Shown here: piece after piece, positions 7,971 through 17,368 of the stretch
How the letters are laid out: the number at the start of each line of letters is the position of its first letter
Position numbering within the stretch: position 1 is the first letter of the stretch
Assembly (NCBI RefSeq): GCF_001428665.1
Contig: NZ_LMIJ01000011.1
Span: 453,992 to 517,991, forward strand
Length of the DNA: 64,000 nucleotides
Reading direction: 5' to 3'
Origin: Acidovorax sp. Root219
GTDB taxonomy: Bacteria > Pseudomonadota > Gammaproteobacteria > Burkholderiales > Burkholderiaceae_C
Program-made: the position numbers and the translations under genes
The notes under the pieces: generated by a model
What the model was told of the DNA's origin: nothing
What the model saw: the letters and a program-made list of their open reading frames with translations, nothing else
The model's database searches: none

Positions 7971-10900
7971 CCCTCTTTCCCTGCGTACACCAGGCCGATG
8001 CGCCGGTACATCCAGCGCCAGGCGAACACGTAGAGCATCACCACGAGGCAGGCCACGCCCAGGCCCGGCCTGAACGGCGTGGAGAACACAAAGCGCCAGG
8101 CCCAGTAGAGTTCGGAGAAGCCCATCAGCGCGAAGGTGCCCAGCCCCACCCAGGGCCCTTCGGCGCGCCACGCGCCCACGGACACGAAGGCATGGCCGAC
8201 CAGCGCGGCCAGCCCCATCGCCAGGTTGGTCACCATGGCCAGGAAGGGCCGCACCTCGAACCAGCCTGCCAGGCCCTTGAGTGTGGGGGTGTCGTCGGAC
8301 TTGGCGCCCAGCATGGTCTTCAGGATGAAGGCCGTGAAGAGGCCCTTTTGCTGCAGCCGGCCCGAAGCCGTCTGCTGGCTGCTCACCACCGAATCGACGA
8401 GCTTGCGCGTCAGCCAGTCGCCGGCCGATGACGAACCGCTGCCGGAGCCCTCCTCGTCCTCTTCGGGAGGCAGTTGCTTGATGGCATCCGGCACCTGCTT
8501 GCGCAGGGCCTCGGGCACATGCTCGATGGCACTGCTGCTGCGCCGCACGGCATGGGCGCAGACGGTGAGCGTGCGCCAGGCTTCGGGCACGTATTCCAGC
8601 CGCCAGCCGCCGCCCTTCACATGTTCGATGCACGCCTCCTCGCCCAGCATGTCCGGCGGTATCTGCTCGAACTGCTTGACGCCCTGGCGCAGTGCCAAGG
8701 TGTAGAGCGACGGTGTCATCAGCCGGCGTGGCACGAAGCGCACGGTGTCCTCGTCGGATTCCAGGGCTGCGTTCACCATGTCACGGGTGATGCGCTCGCG
8801 CGGAATGTCCGCCAGCGTGCGCGGGTGCAACAGCAGTTGCTCCACCAGCGCGTCGTCATCGGCGGCGCCTGCATGCTCCTGCACCAGCGCCTGCAGCCAA
8901 CGGGTGTCTTCGTCGTCGTTCCACTGCGCGCTGTACGGTGACTGCAGGGACAGCACGGTCGATGCCTCCAGCGCTGCCTCCGCTTCACGGCCGAGCTGCA
9001 TGTAGGCGCTGGCCAGCACATAGTTCGCATGCTGCTCGTAGCGCATCTCCGGCAACCCCAGCTTCGCGTCGGCGATGGCGCCCTCGTAGTCCTCGGCCCA
9101 GAGCTTCACCCAGGCGCGGTAGCCGTGCCAATGGCTGCCCTCGCGCGGCTCGCCATCCCTGCGCGCCTCGGCCAGATCGTCCTCGATCAGCTGCGTGATG
9201 ACAGCCATTCGCAGGGCCTCGGGCACGTGCGGGAACACGTCCGAGCGGTCCTTGAGCGCGGCCACGCACACCGGCACGCTGCGCAGCGGCTCGGGCATCT
9301 TTTCGAGCGACAGGCCGTTGGTGCGCGCCGACACCAGGCACAGCGCGGGCGTGATCATTTCGGGCGGAATCACCTCGATCAGGGTGCCATAGTCGTGGCG
9401 CACGGCGCGTGCGGCCAGCTCCGGTGTAATCTTGCTTTTGTCGATGTAGCTGATGTTGTAGATGTCGGCCTTGAGCGCCGCCTTCTCCACCTCATCGGTG
9501 CGCAGCCAGTGCGCCAGGTCGCGCAAGGGCGCCTTGGCGCGCACGGCCTTGAGCGCCAGTTCCGGCGTGAGCAGGCAACCCCACACATCGCACAGGCTGT
9601 TGTGGTCCCAACTGGTGGGGATGCGGCTGTTGCGCTCGTCGCGCCAGTCCCATTCGTGGCTGTCGGCATAGAGCCCGCGTGCCAGCGCCAGGCCCTCGGC
9701 GGTCATGCACTCGGGGGGGATGCTCGCGGCTTCGTCCACGCCCCGGCGGATCAGGGCCTGCAGCCGCTCGGGCGTCTGGAGCCGGCCAGGCACCCAGGCC
9801 AGCGCCTCCACATCGCTGGCCAGTGCCGCGTCCACCATCGCATCGTCGAGCCACGCTGCGGGCACTTGGGCAATGGCATAGCGGTCGCTGGCTACGGCCT
9901 GCAACCATTCCTCGCGCGTCTGGGGTTGGAGGCGCTCCACGGGCGAGCTGTCGTCCCCACCCACATCGCCCTCCTCATCGGCGCCATCGCTGTCCTGCGC
10001 TGCCAGGCTGAGTCGCGCACGCTGTGCGGTTTCCAGGGCGTCGAGGCTCGGGGCCACCATCAGCCACAGCTCCCACCAGGCATCGCCATCGCCAGAGTCG
10101 GAGCTCTTGTACAGCGTGACCCATTGCTCGCGCGACTCGTGCAGCACACCGGTATCGCCCGGCAGGGCCTGGGCCATCGGCACCGCCCAGGCCTGGGTAC
10201 GTTCAGCGCCGTGCCAGGGTGCGGCGTGTTCGGGGTCCGGGTCGGCCGGGCCGTAGCGGGCCTCCAGCGCCTGCAGCATCGCCTCGCGGGCCTGGTTCAC
10301 CGCGTCGCTCAATTCCGAGCACAGGAACTCGTAGGGGCCGTTGTGCTCCTCGCTGATGTAGGTGCGCATCACCCGCCGCAGCACCACTGCGCGATTCGCC
10401 TGCACGGTGTCCTCATCGTCGTCCCCGTCCTCATCATCGTCGTCGTCGCCATCTGGCGAGGGCTCGCGCTCCAGCGTCTGGCCCGCAGCCAGGCGGTGCA
10501 GCCGGGCCTCGGCTTCGGCCAGCAAGGTCTCGGCCAGGGGAACGATGCCGCCCAGCGTGTCGATGCCCTCCAGGTGGTCGGTGATGGGTGGCAGGAAGAA
10601 GGGGTGGGGCGCCCGGCAGTCGCCCTCTTGCGCGTCGCTGCGCCACAGCGCCTGGCCCTGCGCATCGAGCAGCGTGGCGTGCTGTCCGTCGTACTGCGCG
10701 CGCCAGACAACGGCGCCATAGCGGTCGAGGTACGCCACCTGCCCATCGCGCGTGAGAAACGGCACCAGCGGCGTGTCGTTCATCTCCTCCACCAGCCATC
10801 CATCGCCGTTCGTCAGGGGCTCCAGCAGGGGCTCTGCCAGGCTTGCCACGCGGCCATCGGGGTGCAGCAGGGCCCAGGCGGCGGGCCGGCCTGCGTGGCC

Positions 10901-11875
10901 CTTGTGCGCTGCCGATGCGGCGGTGCGCACCACCGCAAAGCCGCCTTCCGAGCGGAAGTGGCTGCCGTAGACCAGCGACGGCGTGTCCAGCGCCTTGCCA
11001 TCCGCGCGCAGATAGCCGGCGCCGTTGTAGTCGCTGCACACCATGCCGTGCACCATGTGTCTGGACAGGTGCCGCTCGCCCTTGATCACCACGCGCCCCT
11101 TGGCGTCCAGGTAGCCGTGGCCGTTGTCCCACGAGTCGGGTTCGTCGAAGTAGGCCAGCCCCTGCTTGTTGAAGGCCCGGATGTCCGGGTAGCGGGGCTC
11201 CAGCACCCACTGCCCGCGTGCATCGATCAGGCCATACGTCTCCCCATCCAGCGATGCGGCGGTGGCGGGCTGCTCGCCGAACGGCAACGCGCGCTGAAAG
11301 CGCGGCTCGATCACCCAGCGGCCCTGGCCGTCGACATAGCCATAGGCGAGCTGGTTCGTGCCCTTGGCTTTGCTCACTGCGCGCGCCAGTGCGCCCGCGC
11401 CGAAGGTGCTCAGTTCGCGAAAGCTCTCCTCGCAGGTGAACTTCCCTTCGCGGTCGATGATGCGCCAGGCGTTCTTGCCCACCATCACCGCACACAGCCC
11501 GCCGCGAAACGGCCGCGCGTCCTCAAAGGCCGGTGCGATCACCACCTCGCCCGCCAGGTTCACGAAGCCCCAGCGCCCGCCCTGGCAAAAGCGTGCCAGG
11601 CCGTCTTCGGAATAGTCGCGGGCGTTCTCCAGCGTGGGGGGCACGCGCCAATGGCCTTCGGCGTCGATGTAGCCCCAGCAGCCGTCCCCCGCCATGGCTG
11701 CGGCGACAAAGCCACCCTCGCCATCGGCGTTGAAACGCATGACGGCGCGCAGGCCCTCGGGTGGAGCAATGGCCCGGCCCGGGTGCACGATGAGCAGCGC
11801 GAATGCCGCGCCATCGGCCGACAGGGGAATGCTGGCGATCCAGGGTGCTGCGATGGGAGGGGTGTGCTTGTTCAT
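7961..11875 (-). CDS. giant WG-repeat protein with C-terminal membrane segments
   Basis: About 1304 residues starting MNKHTPPIAAP (an AAGGA lies 11 nt upstream; the frame is open to 11950). The N-terminal third holds WG repeats (for example GCWGYIDAEGHW, GRWGFVNLAGEV, LAYGYVDGQGRW). An Asp-rich run near residue 490 separates this from a middle region. The C-terminal half has two blocks of DUF4116-like repeats of the kind 'VPxxLxTPExxxxAL'. Three hydrophobic segments close the protein, so it is probably membrane-anchored with a large soluble part. WG repeats form beta-propeller-like binding surfaces; the partner is unknown. No signal peptide is seen. Its stop lies in repeat copy A. Confidence 0.85.
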   Translation of the reverse strand: MNKHTPPIAAPWIASIPLSADGAAFALLIVHPGRAIAPPEGLRAVMRFNADGEGGFVAAAMAGDGCWGYIDAEGHWRVPPTLENARDYSEDGLARFCQGGRWGFVNLAGEVVIAPAFEDARPFRGGLCAVMVGKNAWRIIDREGKFTCEESFRELSTFGAGALARAVSKAKGTNQLAYGYVDGQGRWVIEPRFQRALPFGEQPATAASLDGETYGLIDARGQWVLEPRYPDIRAFNKQGLAYFDEPDSWDNGHGYLDAKGRVVIKGERHLSRHMVHGMVCSDYNGAGYLRADGKALDTPSLVYGSHFRSEGGFAVVRTAASAAHKGHAGRPAAWALLHPDGRVASLAEPLLEPLTNGDGWLVEEMNDTPLVPFLTRDGQVAYLDRYGAVVWRAQYDGQHATLLDAQGQALWRSDAQEGDCRAPHPFFLPPITDHLEGIDTLGGIVPLAETLLAEAEARLHRLAAGQTLEREPSPDGDDDDDEDGDDDEDTVQANRAVVLRRVMRTYISEEHNGPYEFLCSELSDAVNQAREAMLQALEARYGPADPDPEHAAPWHGAERTQAWAVPMAQALPGDTGVLHESREQWVTLYKSSDSGDGDAWWELWLMVAPSLDALETAQRARLSLAAQDSDGADEEGDVGGDDSSPVERLQPQTREEWLQAVASDRYAIAQVPAAWLDDAMVDAALASDVEALAWVPGRLQTPERLQALIRRGVDEAASIPPECMTAEGLALARGLYADSHEWDWRDERNSRIPTSWDHNSLCDVWGCLLTPELALKAVRAKAPLRDLAHWLRTDEVEKAALKADIYNISYIDKSKITPELAARAVRHDYGTLIEVIPPEMITPALCLVSARTNGLSLEKMPEPLRSVPVCVAALKDRSDVFPHVPEALRMAVITQLIEDDLAEARRDGEPREGSHWHGYRAWVKLWAEDYEGAIADAKLGLPEMRYEQHANYVLASAYMQLGREAEAALEASTVLSLQSPYSAQWNDDEDTRWLQALVQEHAGAADDDALVEQLLLHPRTLADIPRERITRDMVNAALESDEDTVRFVPRRLMTPSLYTLALRQGVKQFEQIPPDMLGEEACIEHVKGGGWRLEYVPEAWRTLTVCAHAVRRSSSAIEHVPEALRKQVPDAIKQLPPEEDEEGSGSGSSSAGDWLTRKLVDSVVSSQQTASGRLQQKGLFTAFILKTMLGAKSDDTPTLKGLAGWFEVRPFLAMVTNLAMGLAALVGHAFVSVGAWRAEGPWVGLGTFALMGFSELYWAWRFVFSTPFRPGLGVACLVVMLYVFAWRWMYRRIGLVYAGKEGTP

Positions 11876-12013
11876 GCGGTGGTGGGTCCTTCGCATGATC
11901 GTAAGGGCCGCCTGCGCCGTGGCCGGGCTCGCGGCGGTCCTGGCGGGCACAAAGACCGCAATGTGGGCAATTTTTCACGGTCGCCCCATTCGCCGCTGCC
12001 CTGCATGGCCAGG

Positions 12014-12901
12014 CTATGGAGTTGCGATGCCCCGGGCTGCCGTGCGCACCGCTTCGAGAAACTTCTGTGCCGCCGGCGTCGGGATGTGGCCGCGCCGCGT
12101 GACGGCGCTGATGGTGAGCTCGGGCAGGCGGGTCTGCACGGGAATCGCGCGGATACCGTGGCGCGCCAGCTCCCGGTCGAGCGCCGGACGTGCGAACACG
12201 CTGATCAGATCGCCCCGGCCCACCAGCGCGCGCGTGATCTCCATCGAGCGGCTGACCACGATGCGCTCGGGCGCGGGCACGCCGCTGCCGGCGAACAGGT
12301 CTTCAACCATGGCGCGGTCCCAGCCCACCCACTCCTCGTGCTGCAGTGCCGCGAGGCTGCGGGCGCGTGCGCGGGGGTGGCCCACCCGCGCGCAGATGGC
12401 CAGCGGCGTGGTGAGAAGCTCCTCACAATCCACGTCGGGGCCCACGCGCTCCAGGCGGTGCTGCACCAGGGCCAGGTCCAGCAGACCCTCGCGCAGGGCG
12501 GGCAGCACCAGGGGCGCCAGGCCCTCGCTGAACTCCAGCGCGGTGGACGGCAGCTGCGCACGGAACAGTGCCAGCGCCTGCGGCAGCAGCGCCATGGCCG
12601 GCACCGACGACACGGCCACGCGCACGCAGCCGAGCTGGCCGTCGCGCATCTGGCGCAGTTCGTCGCGTGCGCGCTCGGCCTCTTGTTCCAGCAGGCGCGC
12701 GCGGCGCTCGAAGGCCAGGCCGTATTCGGTGGGCGTGACGCCATGCGCGCTGCGCACGAACAGCGGCACCGCCAGGTGTTCTTCCAGCTCACGGATCGCG
12801 CGCGAGATTGCCGGCTGGGTGATGTGCAGCGCATTCGCCGCCCGGCGGATGCTGTGCAGCTCCACCACTGCGAGAAAGGCCTTGAGCTGGTGCGGTTTCA
12901 T
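12014..12901 (-). CDS. LysR-family transcription regulator
   Basis: 295 residues: N-terminal LysR winged helix (LKAFLAVVELHSIRRAANALHITQPAISRAI, described here only as residues about 5-35 with the AA..L..TQPAIS signature) followed by a periplasmic-binding-like effector domain. The start is set by MKPHQLKAF at 12901; longer frames run into the neighbour. It is divergent from the M20 amidohydrolase gene, with a TTCACGTGAA palindrome between, so it most likely controls that gene. The effector may be the amidohydrolase substrate or product, as is common for such pairs. Confidence 0.92.
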   Translation of the reverse strand: MKPHQLKAFLAVVELHSIRRAANALHITQPAISRAIRELEEHLAVPLFVRSAHGVTPTEYGLAFERRARLLEQEAERARDELRQMRDGQLGCVRVAVSSVPAMALLPQALALFRAQLPSTALEFSEGLAPLVLPALREGLLDLALVQHRLERVGPDVDCEELLTTPLAICARVGHPRARARSLAALQHEEWVGWDRAMVEDLFAGSGVPAPERIVVSRSMEITRALVGRGDLISVFARPALDRELARHGIRAIPVQTRLPELTISAVTRRGHIPTPAAQKFLEAVRTAARGIATP

Positions 12902-12937
12902 CGAAGTCTCCGGTACGCAGGGTGATGCATTTTGGTT

Positions 12938-12947
12938 TTCACGTGAA
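12938..12947. promoter_or_regulatory. palindrome in the LysR/M20 divergent promoter region
   Basis: TTCACGTGAA is a perfect 10-bp palindrome located 37 bp from the LysR start and about 70 bp from the amidohydrolase start. LysR proteins bind T-N11-A dyads between divergent genes; the position fits a regulator site near its own start. Only position and symmetry support this. Confidence 0.4.
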
Positions 12948-13018
12948 TGAAATTGTGACTGTTCGCGGTATGGGCTTGGTACTAGAGTTGCCCGTCGTCC
13001 AACCCGAAGGTCCTTTCC

Positions 13019-14344
13019 ATGAAACACCGGCTCCTGCCGCTGGCCGCTATGCTTGCCAGCCTGGCGATGTCCGCATCCGCCCAGACCACGTCGCCCCTGG
13101 CCCAGCGCGTGCTGGCCCTGTCCGATGCGGCCGAACCCCAGGTGATCGCCTGGCGCCGCCACATCCACCAGCACCCCGAGCTGTCCTACGAAGAGGTGCA
13201 GACCGCTGCCTATGTGGCAGCGGCATTGGCCAGGATGCCCGGCATCGAGGTGCAGACCGGCATCGCCAAGACCGGCATCAAGGCGGTGCTGCGCGGCGGC
13301 AAGCCGGGCCCCGTGGTGGCCCTGCGCGCCGACATGGACGCCCTGCCCGTGCAGGAGCGCAACGACCTGCCCTTCAAGTCCACGGCGCGCGCGCAATGGC
13401 GCGGCAACGAGACTCCGGTGTCCCATGCCTGCGGGCACGACACGCACGTGGCCATGCTGCTGGGCGCGGCGCAGGCCCTGTCCAGCGTGCGCAGCGAATT
13501 GGCAGGCACCGTGGTCTTCCTGTTCCAGCCCGCCGAAGAACTGGGCCCCGGCCCCGTGCCCAGCGGTGCCAAGGCCATGATGGAGGCCAAGGTGCTCGAC
13601 AACCCCAAGGTCGACGTCGTCATGGGCCAGCACATCAGCGCCCGCGCACCGGGCAACACCCTGGCCTACCGCGCCGGCAGCTTCATGGCCAGCGGCGATG
13701 TGTTCAACATCAAGCTCCAGGGCAAGGGCGGCCACGGCTCCTCGCCCTGGACGGCCAAGGACCCGACGCTGGCCGCGGCCGAGATCGTGCTCGCCCTGCA
13801 GGGCATCATCAGCCAGCAGATCGACCCGCTGGACGGCCCCACCGTGGTCACCGTCGGCCTGCTGCAAAGCGGCAACCGCGTGAACATCCTGCCCGACACG
13901 GCCGAGATCGGCGGCACCGTGCGTTCGCTCTCGGCGCGCAACCAGAAGGTCGCGCACGACAGCATCCGCCTCAAGGCCCAGAAGATCGCCGAGAGCGCGG
14001 GCCTCACGGCCGAGGTCACCATCGACACCGGCTACGAGGTGGTGGTCAGCGATCCGAAGATCACCGCTGTCCTGGCCCCGGCCTTCGCTGTGGCTGCAGG
14101 CGGCGCCGACAAGGCCAGGGAGGTGCTGCCCTCCATGGGGTCCGAAGACTTCGGCTCGTTTGGCGGCAGCGGCGTGCCCGTGGTGTTCTGGAACCTCTAT
14201 GCCTCGCCCTTCGGCGACAAGTCCGGCGCACCCAACCACTCGTCCGAATTCGTGATCGACGAGAAGGCCCTGCGTATCGGCGTGCGTGCGCTCACCAGCG
14301 CCACCCTCGCCTATATGGCGCAGAACCCCGCGGCCAAGCGCTGA
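13019..14344 (+). CDS. M20 family amidohydrolase, exported
   Basis: 441 residues with a cleavable signal peptide (residues 1-21, ending ASA before QTT). The M20D/amidohydrolase signature is intact: RRHIHQHPELSYEE, RADMDALPV, HACGHDTHVAM and FQPAEE, covering the dinuclear metal ligands and catalytic Glu, plus the dimerisation-domain GKGGHGSSPW motif and C-terminal GSEDFGSF. Relatives cleave N-acyl amino acids such as hippurate or N-acetyl amino acids. Export to the periplasm is less usual for the family but also occurs in related beta- and gammaproteobacteria. A strong terminator follows. Confidence 0.93.
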   Translation: MKHRLLPLAAMLASLAMSASAQTTSPLAQRVLALSDAAEPQVIAWRRHIHQHPELSYEEVQTAAYVAAALARMPGIEVQTGIAKTGIKAVLRGGKPGPVVALRADMDALPVQERNDLPFKSTARAQWRGNETPVSHACGHDTHVAMLLGAAQALSSVRSELAGTVVFLFQPAEELGPGPVPSGAKAMMEAKVLDNPKVDVVMGQHISARAPGNTLAYRAGSFMASGDVFNIKLQGKGGHGSSPWTAKDPTLAAAEIVLALQGIISQQIDPLDGPTVVTVGLLQSGNRVNILPDTAEIGGTVRSLSARNQKVAHDSIRLKAQKIAESAGLTAEVTIDTGYEVVVSDPKITAVLAPAFAVAAGGADKAREVLPSMGSEDFGSFGGSGVPVVFWNLYASPFGDKSGAPNHSSEFVIDEKALRIGVRALTSATLAYMAQNPAAKR

Positions 14345-14365
14345 CCGCTGCGGTCCCCCCGCAAG

Positions 14366-14398
14366 CAGCCCATGCCGGCCCCGGCATGGGCTGTTTTC
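14366..14398 (+). terminator. intrinsic terminator of the M20 gene
   Basis: An 11-bp perfect stem (CAGCCCATGCC with GGCATGGGCTG, loop of 6) is followed at once by TTTT. It lies 22 nt past the amidohydrolase stop and separates it from the sigma-factor operon. Confidence 0.85.
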
Positions 14399-14448
14399 AT
14401 TGGGGGATGGAAATTATCTAAGTACAAACCCTTGTTTTTCGACATCCG

Positions 14449-14475
14449 TGTCGATTCTGCGGGCGCCTGTTCGTC
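14449..14475 (+). promoter_or_regulatory. ECF42-like promoter of the YCII-SRPBCC-VOC-sigma operon
   Basis: TGTCGA at 14449-14454 and CGTC at 14472-14475 are separated by 17 bp. As I recall it, the motif reported for ECF42 sigma factors is TGTCGA at -35 and CGA/TC at -10, so the match in sequence and spacing is good. The operon's last gene encodes an ECF42-type sigma factor, so self-activation is expected. The start codon of the first gene is 67 nt downstream. Confidence 0.6.
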
Positions 14476-14541
14476 GTGGAGGATGAGCGCAGGGAATTTC
14501 CATCCCCCTGCACAGCGACTTCCACACACAGGAGATGTGCC

Positions 14542-14958
14542 ATGCGATTCATGATTCTGGTGAAAGCCAGCCCCGAGAGCGAAGCCGGCGTGCTGCCCGG
14601 CGAGGACATGCTTGCCACCATGGGCGCCTACCACGAGGAGCTGTCACGGGCGGGCGTGCTGCTCGATGGCATGGGCCTCAAGGCCAGCGCCCAGGGCTGG
14701 CGTGTGCGCTACGGCAGCGGTGGCCAGCGCACGGTGGTCGACGGGCCCTTCACCGAGACCAAGGAGCTGATCGCCGGCTACACGCTGATCCAGGTGCGCT
14801 CGCGCGATGAGGCCATGGAGTGGGCACGGCGCTTTCCCAACCCGCGCGGCGAGGGGCTCGCAGCCGAGATCGAGGTGCGGCCGGTGTTCGAACTCGATGA
14901 CTTCGCACCGGGCGAAGGCGTGCAGCGCTTTCGCGACATTGAAGCCGCGCGCGGCTGA
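14542..14958 (+). CDS. YCII/DGPF domain protein, ECF42 operon
   Basis: 138 residues with the hallmark VDGPFTETKELIAGY. The start MRFMILVK has AGGAG 7 nt upstream; the frame is open to 14476 but the extension has no support. DGPF proteins are the classical partners of ECF42 sigma factors and may be their targets or signal-linked enzymes; their reaction is unknown. First gene of a four-gene operon ending with the sigma factor at 16013. Confidence 0.88.
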   Translation: MRFMILVKASPESEAGVLPGEDMLATMGAYHEELSRAGVLLDGMGLKASAQGWRVRYGSGGQRTVVDGPFTETKELIAGYTLIQVRSRDEAMEWARRFPNPRGEGLAAEIEVRPVFELDDFAPGEGVQRFRDIEAARG

Positions 14959-14991
14959 CCCCGATTTCCCACGACCACCCCAGGATTCACC

Positions 14992-15522
14992 ATGATCAAG
15001 ACCATTGCTTTCGTCGTGCTGGCCGCCCTGGCCCTGCTGCTGGCCTATGCGGCCACCCGCCCTGATACCTTCCGTGTGGAGCGCAGCCGCGTGATCGAGG
15101 CCCCGCCCGAGCGCGTGTTCGGCCTGGTCCAGGACCTGCGCCGCTTCAACACCTGGAACCCCTACGAGCGCAAGGACCCCGGTGCCAAGGGCGAGTACAG
15201 CACCGCCACCGCCGGCCCCGGCGCGCGCTATGCCTGGCAGGGCGACAAGGTGGGCACAGGCAGCATGGAGATCACCGAGGCCACGGCGCCCGCCCATGTG
15301 GGCATGAAGCTCGACTTCGTCGCACCGTTCGAGGCCCACAACCGCGTGGACTTCACGCTGGAGCCCGATGGTGGCGGCAAGGCCACCCGCGTCACCTGGG
15401 CCATGCACGGCCCCGTGCCCTACCTGGCCAAGCTCATGCACCTGTTCTTCAACATGGACCACATGGTCGGCAAGGACTTCGAGGACGGCCTGGGCTTCCT
15501 CGCGGCCGAGGCCGCCAAGTGA
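14992..15522 (+). CDS. SRPBCC (START-like) protein with N-terminal membrane helix
   Basis: 176 residues. One hydrophobic helix (about 4-19, IAFVVLAALALLLAYAA) precedes an SRPBCC/polyketide-cyclase-like domain marked by SRVIEAPPERVFGLVQDLRRF and a later HGPVPYLAKLMHLFF helix. These domains form a hydrophobic pocket and bind lipids or small ligands; the ligand is unknown. It starts 33 nt after the YCII gene and belongs to the same operon. Confidence 0.85.
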   Translation: MIKTIAFVVLAALALLLAYAATRPDTFRVERSRVIEAPPERVFGLVQDLRRFNTWNPYERKDPGAKGEYSTATAGPGARYAWQGDKVGTGSMEITEATAPAHVGMKLDFVAPFEAHNRVDFTLEPDGGGKATRVTWAMHGPVPYLAKLMHLFFNMDHMVGKDFEDGLGFLAAEAAK

Positions 15523-15599
15523 TCCTGTCCGGCTTTCGCATCACCCCCTGTTTTCCACGTCCGTTATCCCTTATCGTTTCATCCAGTCAGGAGACCGCC

Positions 15600-16010
15600 A
15601 TGCAACACCAGATGATCTTCGTCAACCTGCCCATCAAGGACATGGGCCGCTCCAAAGCCTTCTTCCGCGCGCTGGGGTATGACTTCAACCCGCAGTTCAC
15701 CAACGAGCAGGGTGCCTGCCTGGTGCTCGGCGAGAACCTCTTCGTGATGCTGCTCGTCGAGGAGTTCTACAAGACCTTCACCGACAAGGCGGTGGCCGAT
15801 GCGCGCAAGACCTCCGAGGTGCTGGTCTGCCTGTCGGCCCAGAGCCGCGAGGAGATCGACACCCTGGTGGCCAAGGCCGTGGCCGCCGGCGCCACGTCAC
15901 CGCGCGCACCGCAGGACCATGGCTTCATGTACGCCCATGGCTTCGACGACCTCGATGGCCACACCTGGGAGTTCGCCTACATGGTCGACGCCAGCAAGGC
16001 ACTCGGCTGA
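15600..16010 (+). CDS. VOC superfamily protein, ECF42 operon
   Basis: 136 residues of glyoxalase/bleomycin-resistance type, starting MQHQMIFVNLPIKDM with AGGAG 6 nt upstream. The two VOC modules are visible: an N-terminal VNLPIKDMGRSKAFFRALGY and a C-terminal HGFDDLDGHTWEFAYM, where the H and E positions match metal ligands of the fold. Often annotated as an extradiol dioxygenase-like or PhnB-like protein; the substrate is unknown. It ends 2 nt before the sigma-factor start, so coupling is likely. Confidence 0.87.
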   Translation: MQHQMIFVNLPIKDMGRSKAFFRALGYDFNPQFTNEQGACLVLGENLFVMLLVEEFYKTFTDKAVADARKTSEVLVCLSAQSREEIDTLVAKAVAAGATSPRAPQDHGFMYAHGFDDLDGHTWEFAYMVDASKALG

Positions 16011-16012
16011 CA

Positions 16013-17305
16013 ATGGCTGCGCCCAGCCCCGATGCCCTGCACCGCACCATCGAATCGGTATGGCGCATCGAGGCGGCCCGCATCATTGCCCGCGTGGCGC
16101 GCATGACGCGCGACGTGGGCCGGGCCGAAGAGCTGGCGCAGGATGCGCTGGTGGCTGCCCTGGAGCACTGGCCCTCCAGCGGCCTGCCTGACAACCCCGC
16201 CGCCTGGCTCATGACCACCGCCCGCAACCGTGCCCTGGACCACCTGCGCCAGCAGGCCATGCAGGCGCGCGAGCACGAGGCCCTGGGCCATGACATGGAA
16301 GCACTCGAAGCCCAGTACACGCCGGACTTCGTCGATGCGCTCGATGCCGCACGCCAGGACGACATCGGCGACGACCTGCTGCGCCTGATCTTCACCGCCT
16401 GCCACCCCGTGCTGTCGACCGAGGCGCGCGTGGCCCTCACCCTGCGGCTGCTGGGCGGCCTGTCCACCGTGGAGATCGCGCGCGCCTTCCTGGTGCCCGA
16501 GGCCACCGTGGCCCAGCGCATCGTGCGCGCCAAGCGCAGCCTCACGGCCGCGCATGTGCCCTTCGAGGTGCCCGGCGCGGCCGAGCGTGCGCCGCGCCTG
16601 GCCTCGGTGCTCGAAGTGATCTATTTGGTCTTCAACGAAGGTTATGCCGCCACGGCGGGCGACGACTGGATGCGCCCGGCCCTGTGCGATGAGGCATTGC
16701 GCCTGGTGCGCGTGCTGGCCGGCCTCACGCCCGACGAACCCGAGGTGCAGGGTCTGGTGGCGCTGCTGGAGATACAGGCCTCGCGCCTGCCCGCACGCAC
16801 CGATGCCGAGGGTCGCCCCGTGCTGCTCATGGACCAAGACCGCGCACGCTGGGACCACCTGCTGGTGCGCCGCGGCCTGGCCGCGCTCGACCGGGCCGAG
16901 CAACTGGCCCGCGCCGGCCACCCCTGGGGGCCCTACGCGCTGCAGGGCGCCATCGCGGCCTGCCATGCGCGCGCACGCCGTGCTGCGGACACCGACTGGA
17001 ACCACATCGTGGCACTGTACGACGCGCTGCTGCAGGTTGCGCCCTCACCCGTCGTGGCGCTCAACCGCGCCGTGGCCGTGGGCATGGCCGACGGGCCCGC
17101 CGCCGCACTGGTGCTGGTCGATGCACTGGGCGCCGACCCCGCCCTGCGCGACTACCACTGGCTGCCCAGCGTGCGTGGCGACCTGCTGGCCAAGCTGGGC
17201 CGCAGTGCAGAAGCGCGTGCCCAGTTCGAACTGGCCGCCACGCTTACGCACAATGCGCAGGAACAGTCCCTGCTGCGGGCCCGCGCGGCAGACTGCGGCG
17301 CGTGA
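16013..17305 (+). CDS. ECF42-type RNA polymerase sigma factor with C-terminal TPR-like extension
   Basis: 430 residues, far longer than ordinary ECF factors (about 180). Residues about 10-75 form the sigma-2 region (ARVARMTRDVGRAEELAQDA, PAAWLMTTARNRALDHLR), residues about 125-180 the sigma-4 region with a helix-turn-helix (LGGLSTVEIARAFLVPEATV). The remaining 240 residues are the DUF6596/TPR-like extension of the ECF42 group, which in studied members is needed for activity and replaces an anti-sigma factor. The operon content (YCII, SRPBCC, VOC) and the promoter motif at 14449 fit this group. Confidence 0.92.
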   Translation: MAAPSPDALHRTIESVWRIEAARIIARVARMTRDVGRAEELAQDALVAALEHWPSSGLPDNPAAWLMTTARNRALDHLRQQAMQAREHEALGHDMEALEAQYTPDFVDALDAARQDDIGDDLLRLIFTACHPVLSTEARVALTLRLLGGLSTVEIARAFLVPEATVAQRIVRAKRSLTAAHVPFEVPGAAERAPRLASVLEVIYLVFNEGYAATAGDDWMRPALCDEALRLVRVLAGLTPDEPEVQGLVALLEIQASRLPARTDAEGRPVLLMDQDRARWDHLLVRRGLAALDRAEQLARAGHPWGPYALQGAIAACHARARRAADTDWNHIVALYDALLQVAPSPVVALNRAVAVGMADGPAAALVLVDALGADPALRDYHWLPSVRGDLLAKLGRSAEARAQFELAATLTHNAQEQSLLRARAADCGA

Positions 17306-17368
17306 CAGGACGGGAGTGACAGGGTGTGGCTTTTGCCGTAACGTGCGGCACTCCACGGAGTGATCGCC

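Noticed and set aside
9029-12925. Very long open frame (about 1298 codons) on the plus strand opposite the WG-repeat gene
   Set aside because: Its translation is His/Gln/Ala/Arg-rich with no motif; GC-rich DNA gives such antisense frames. The minus-strand frame has clear WG repeats.
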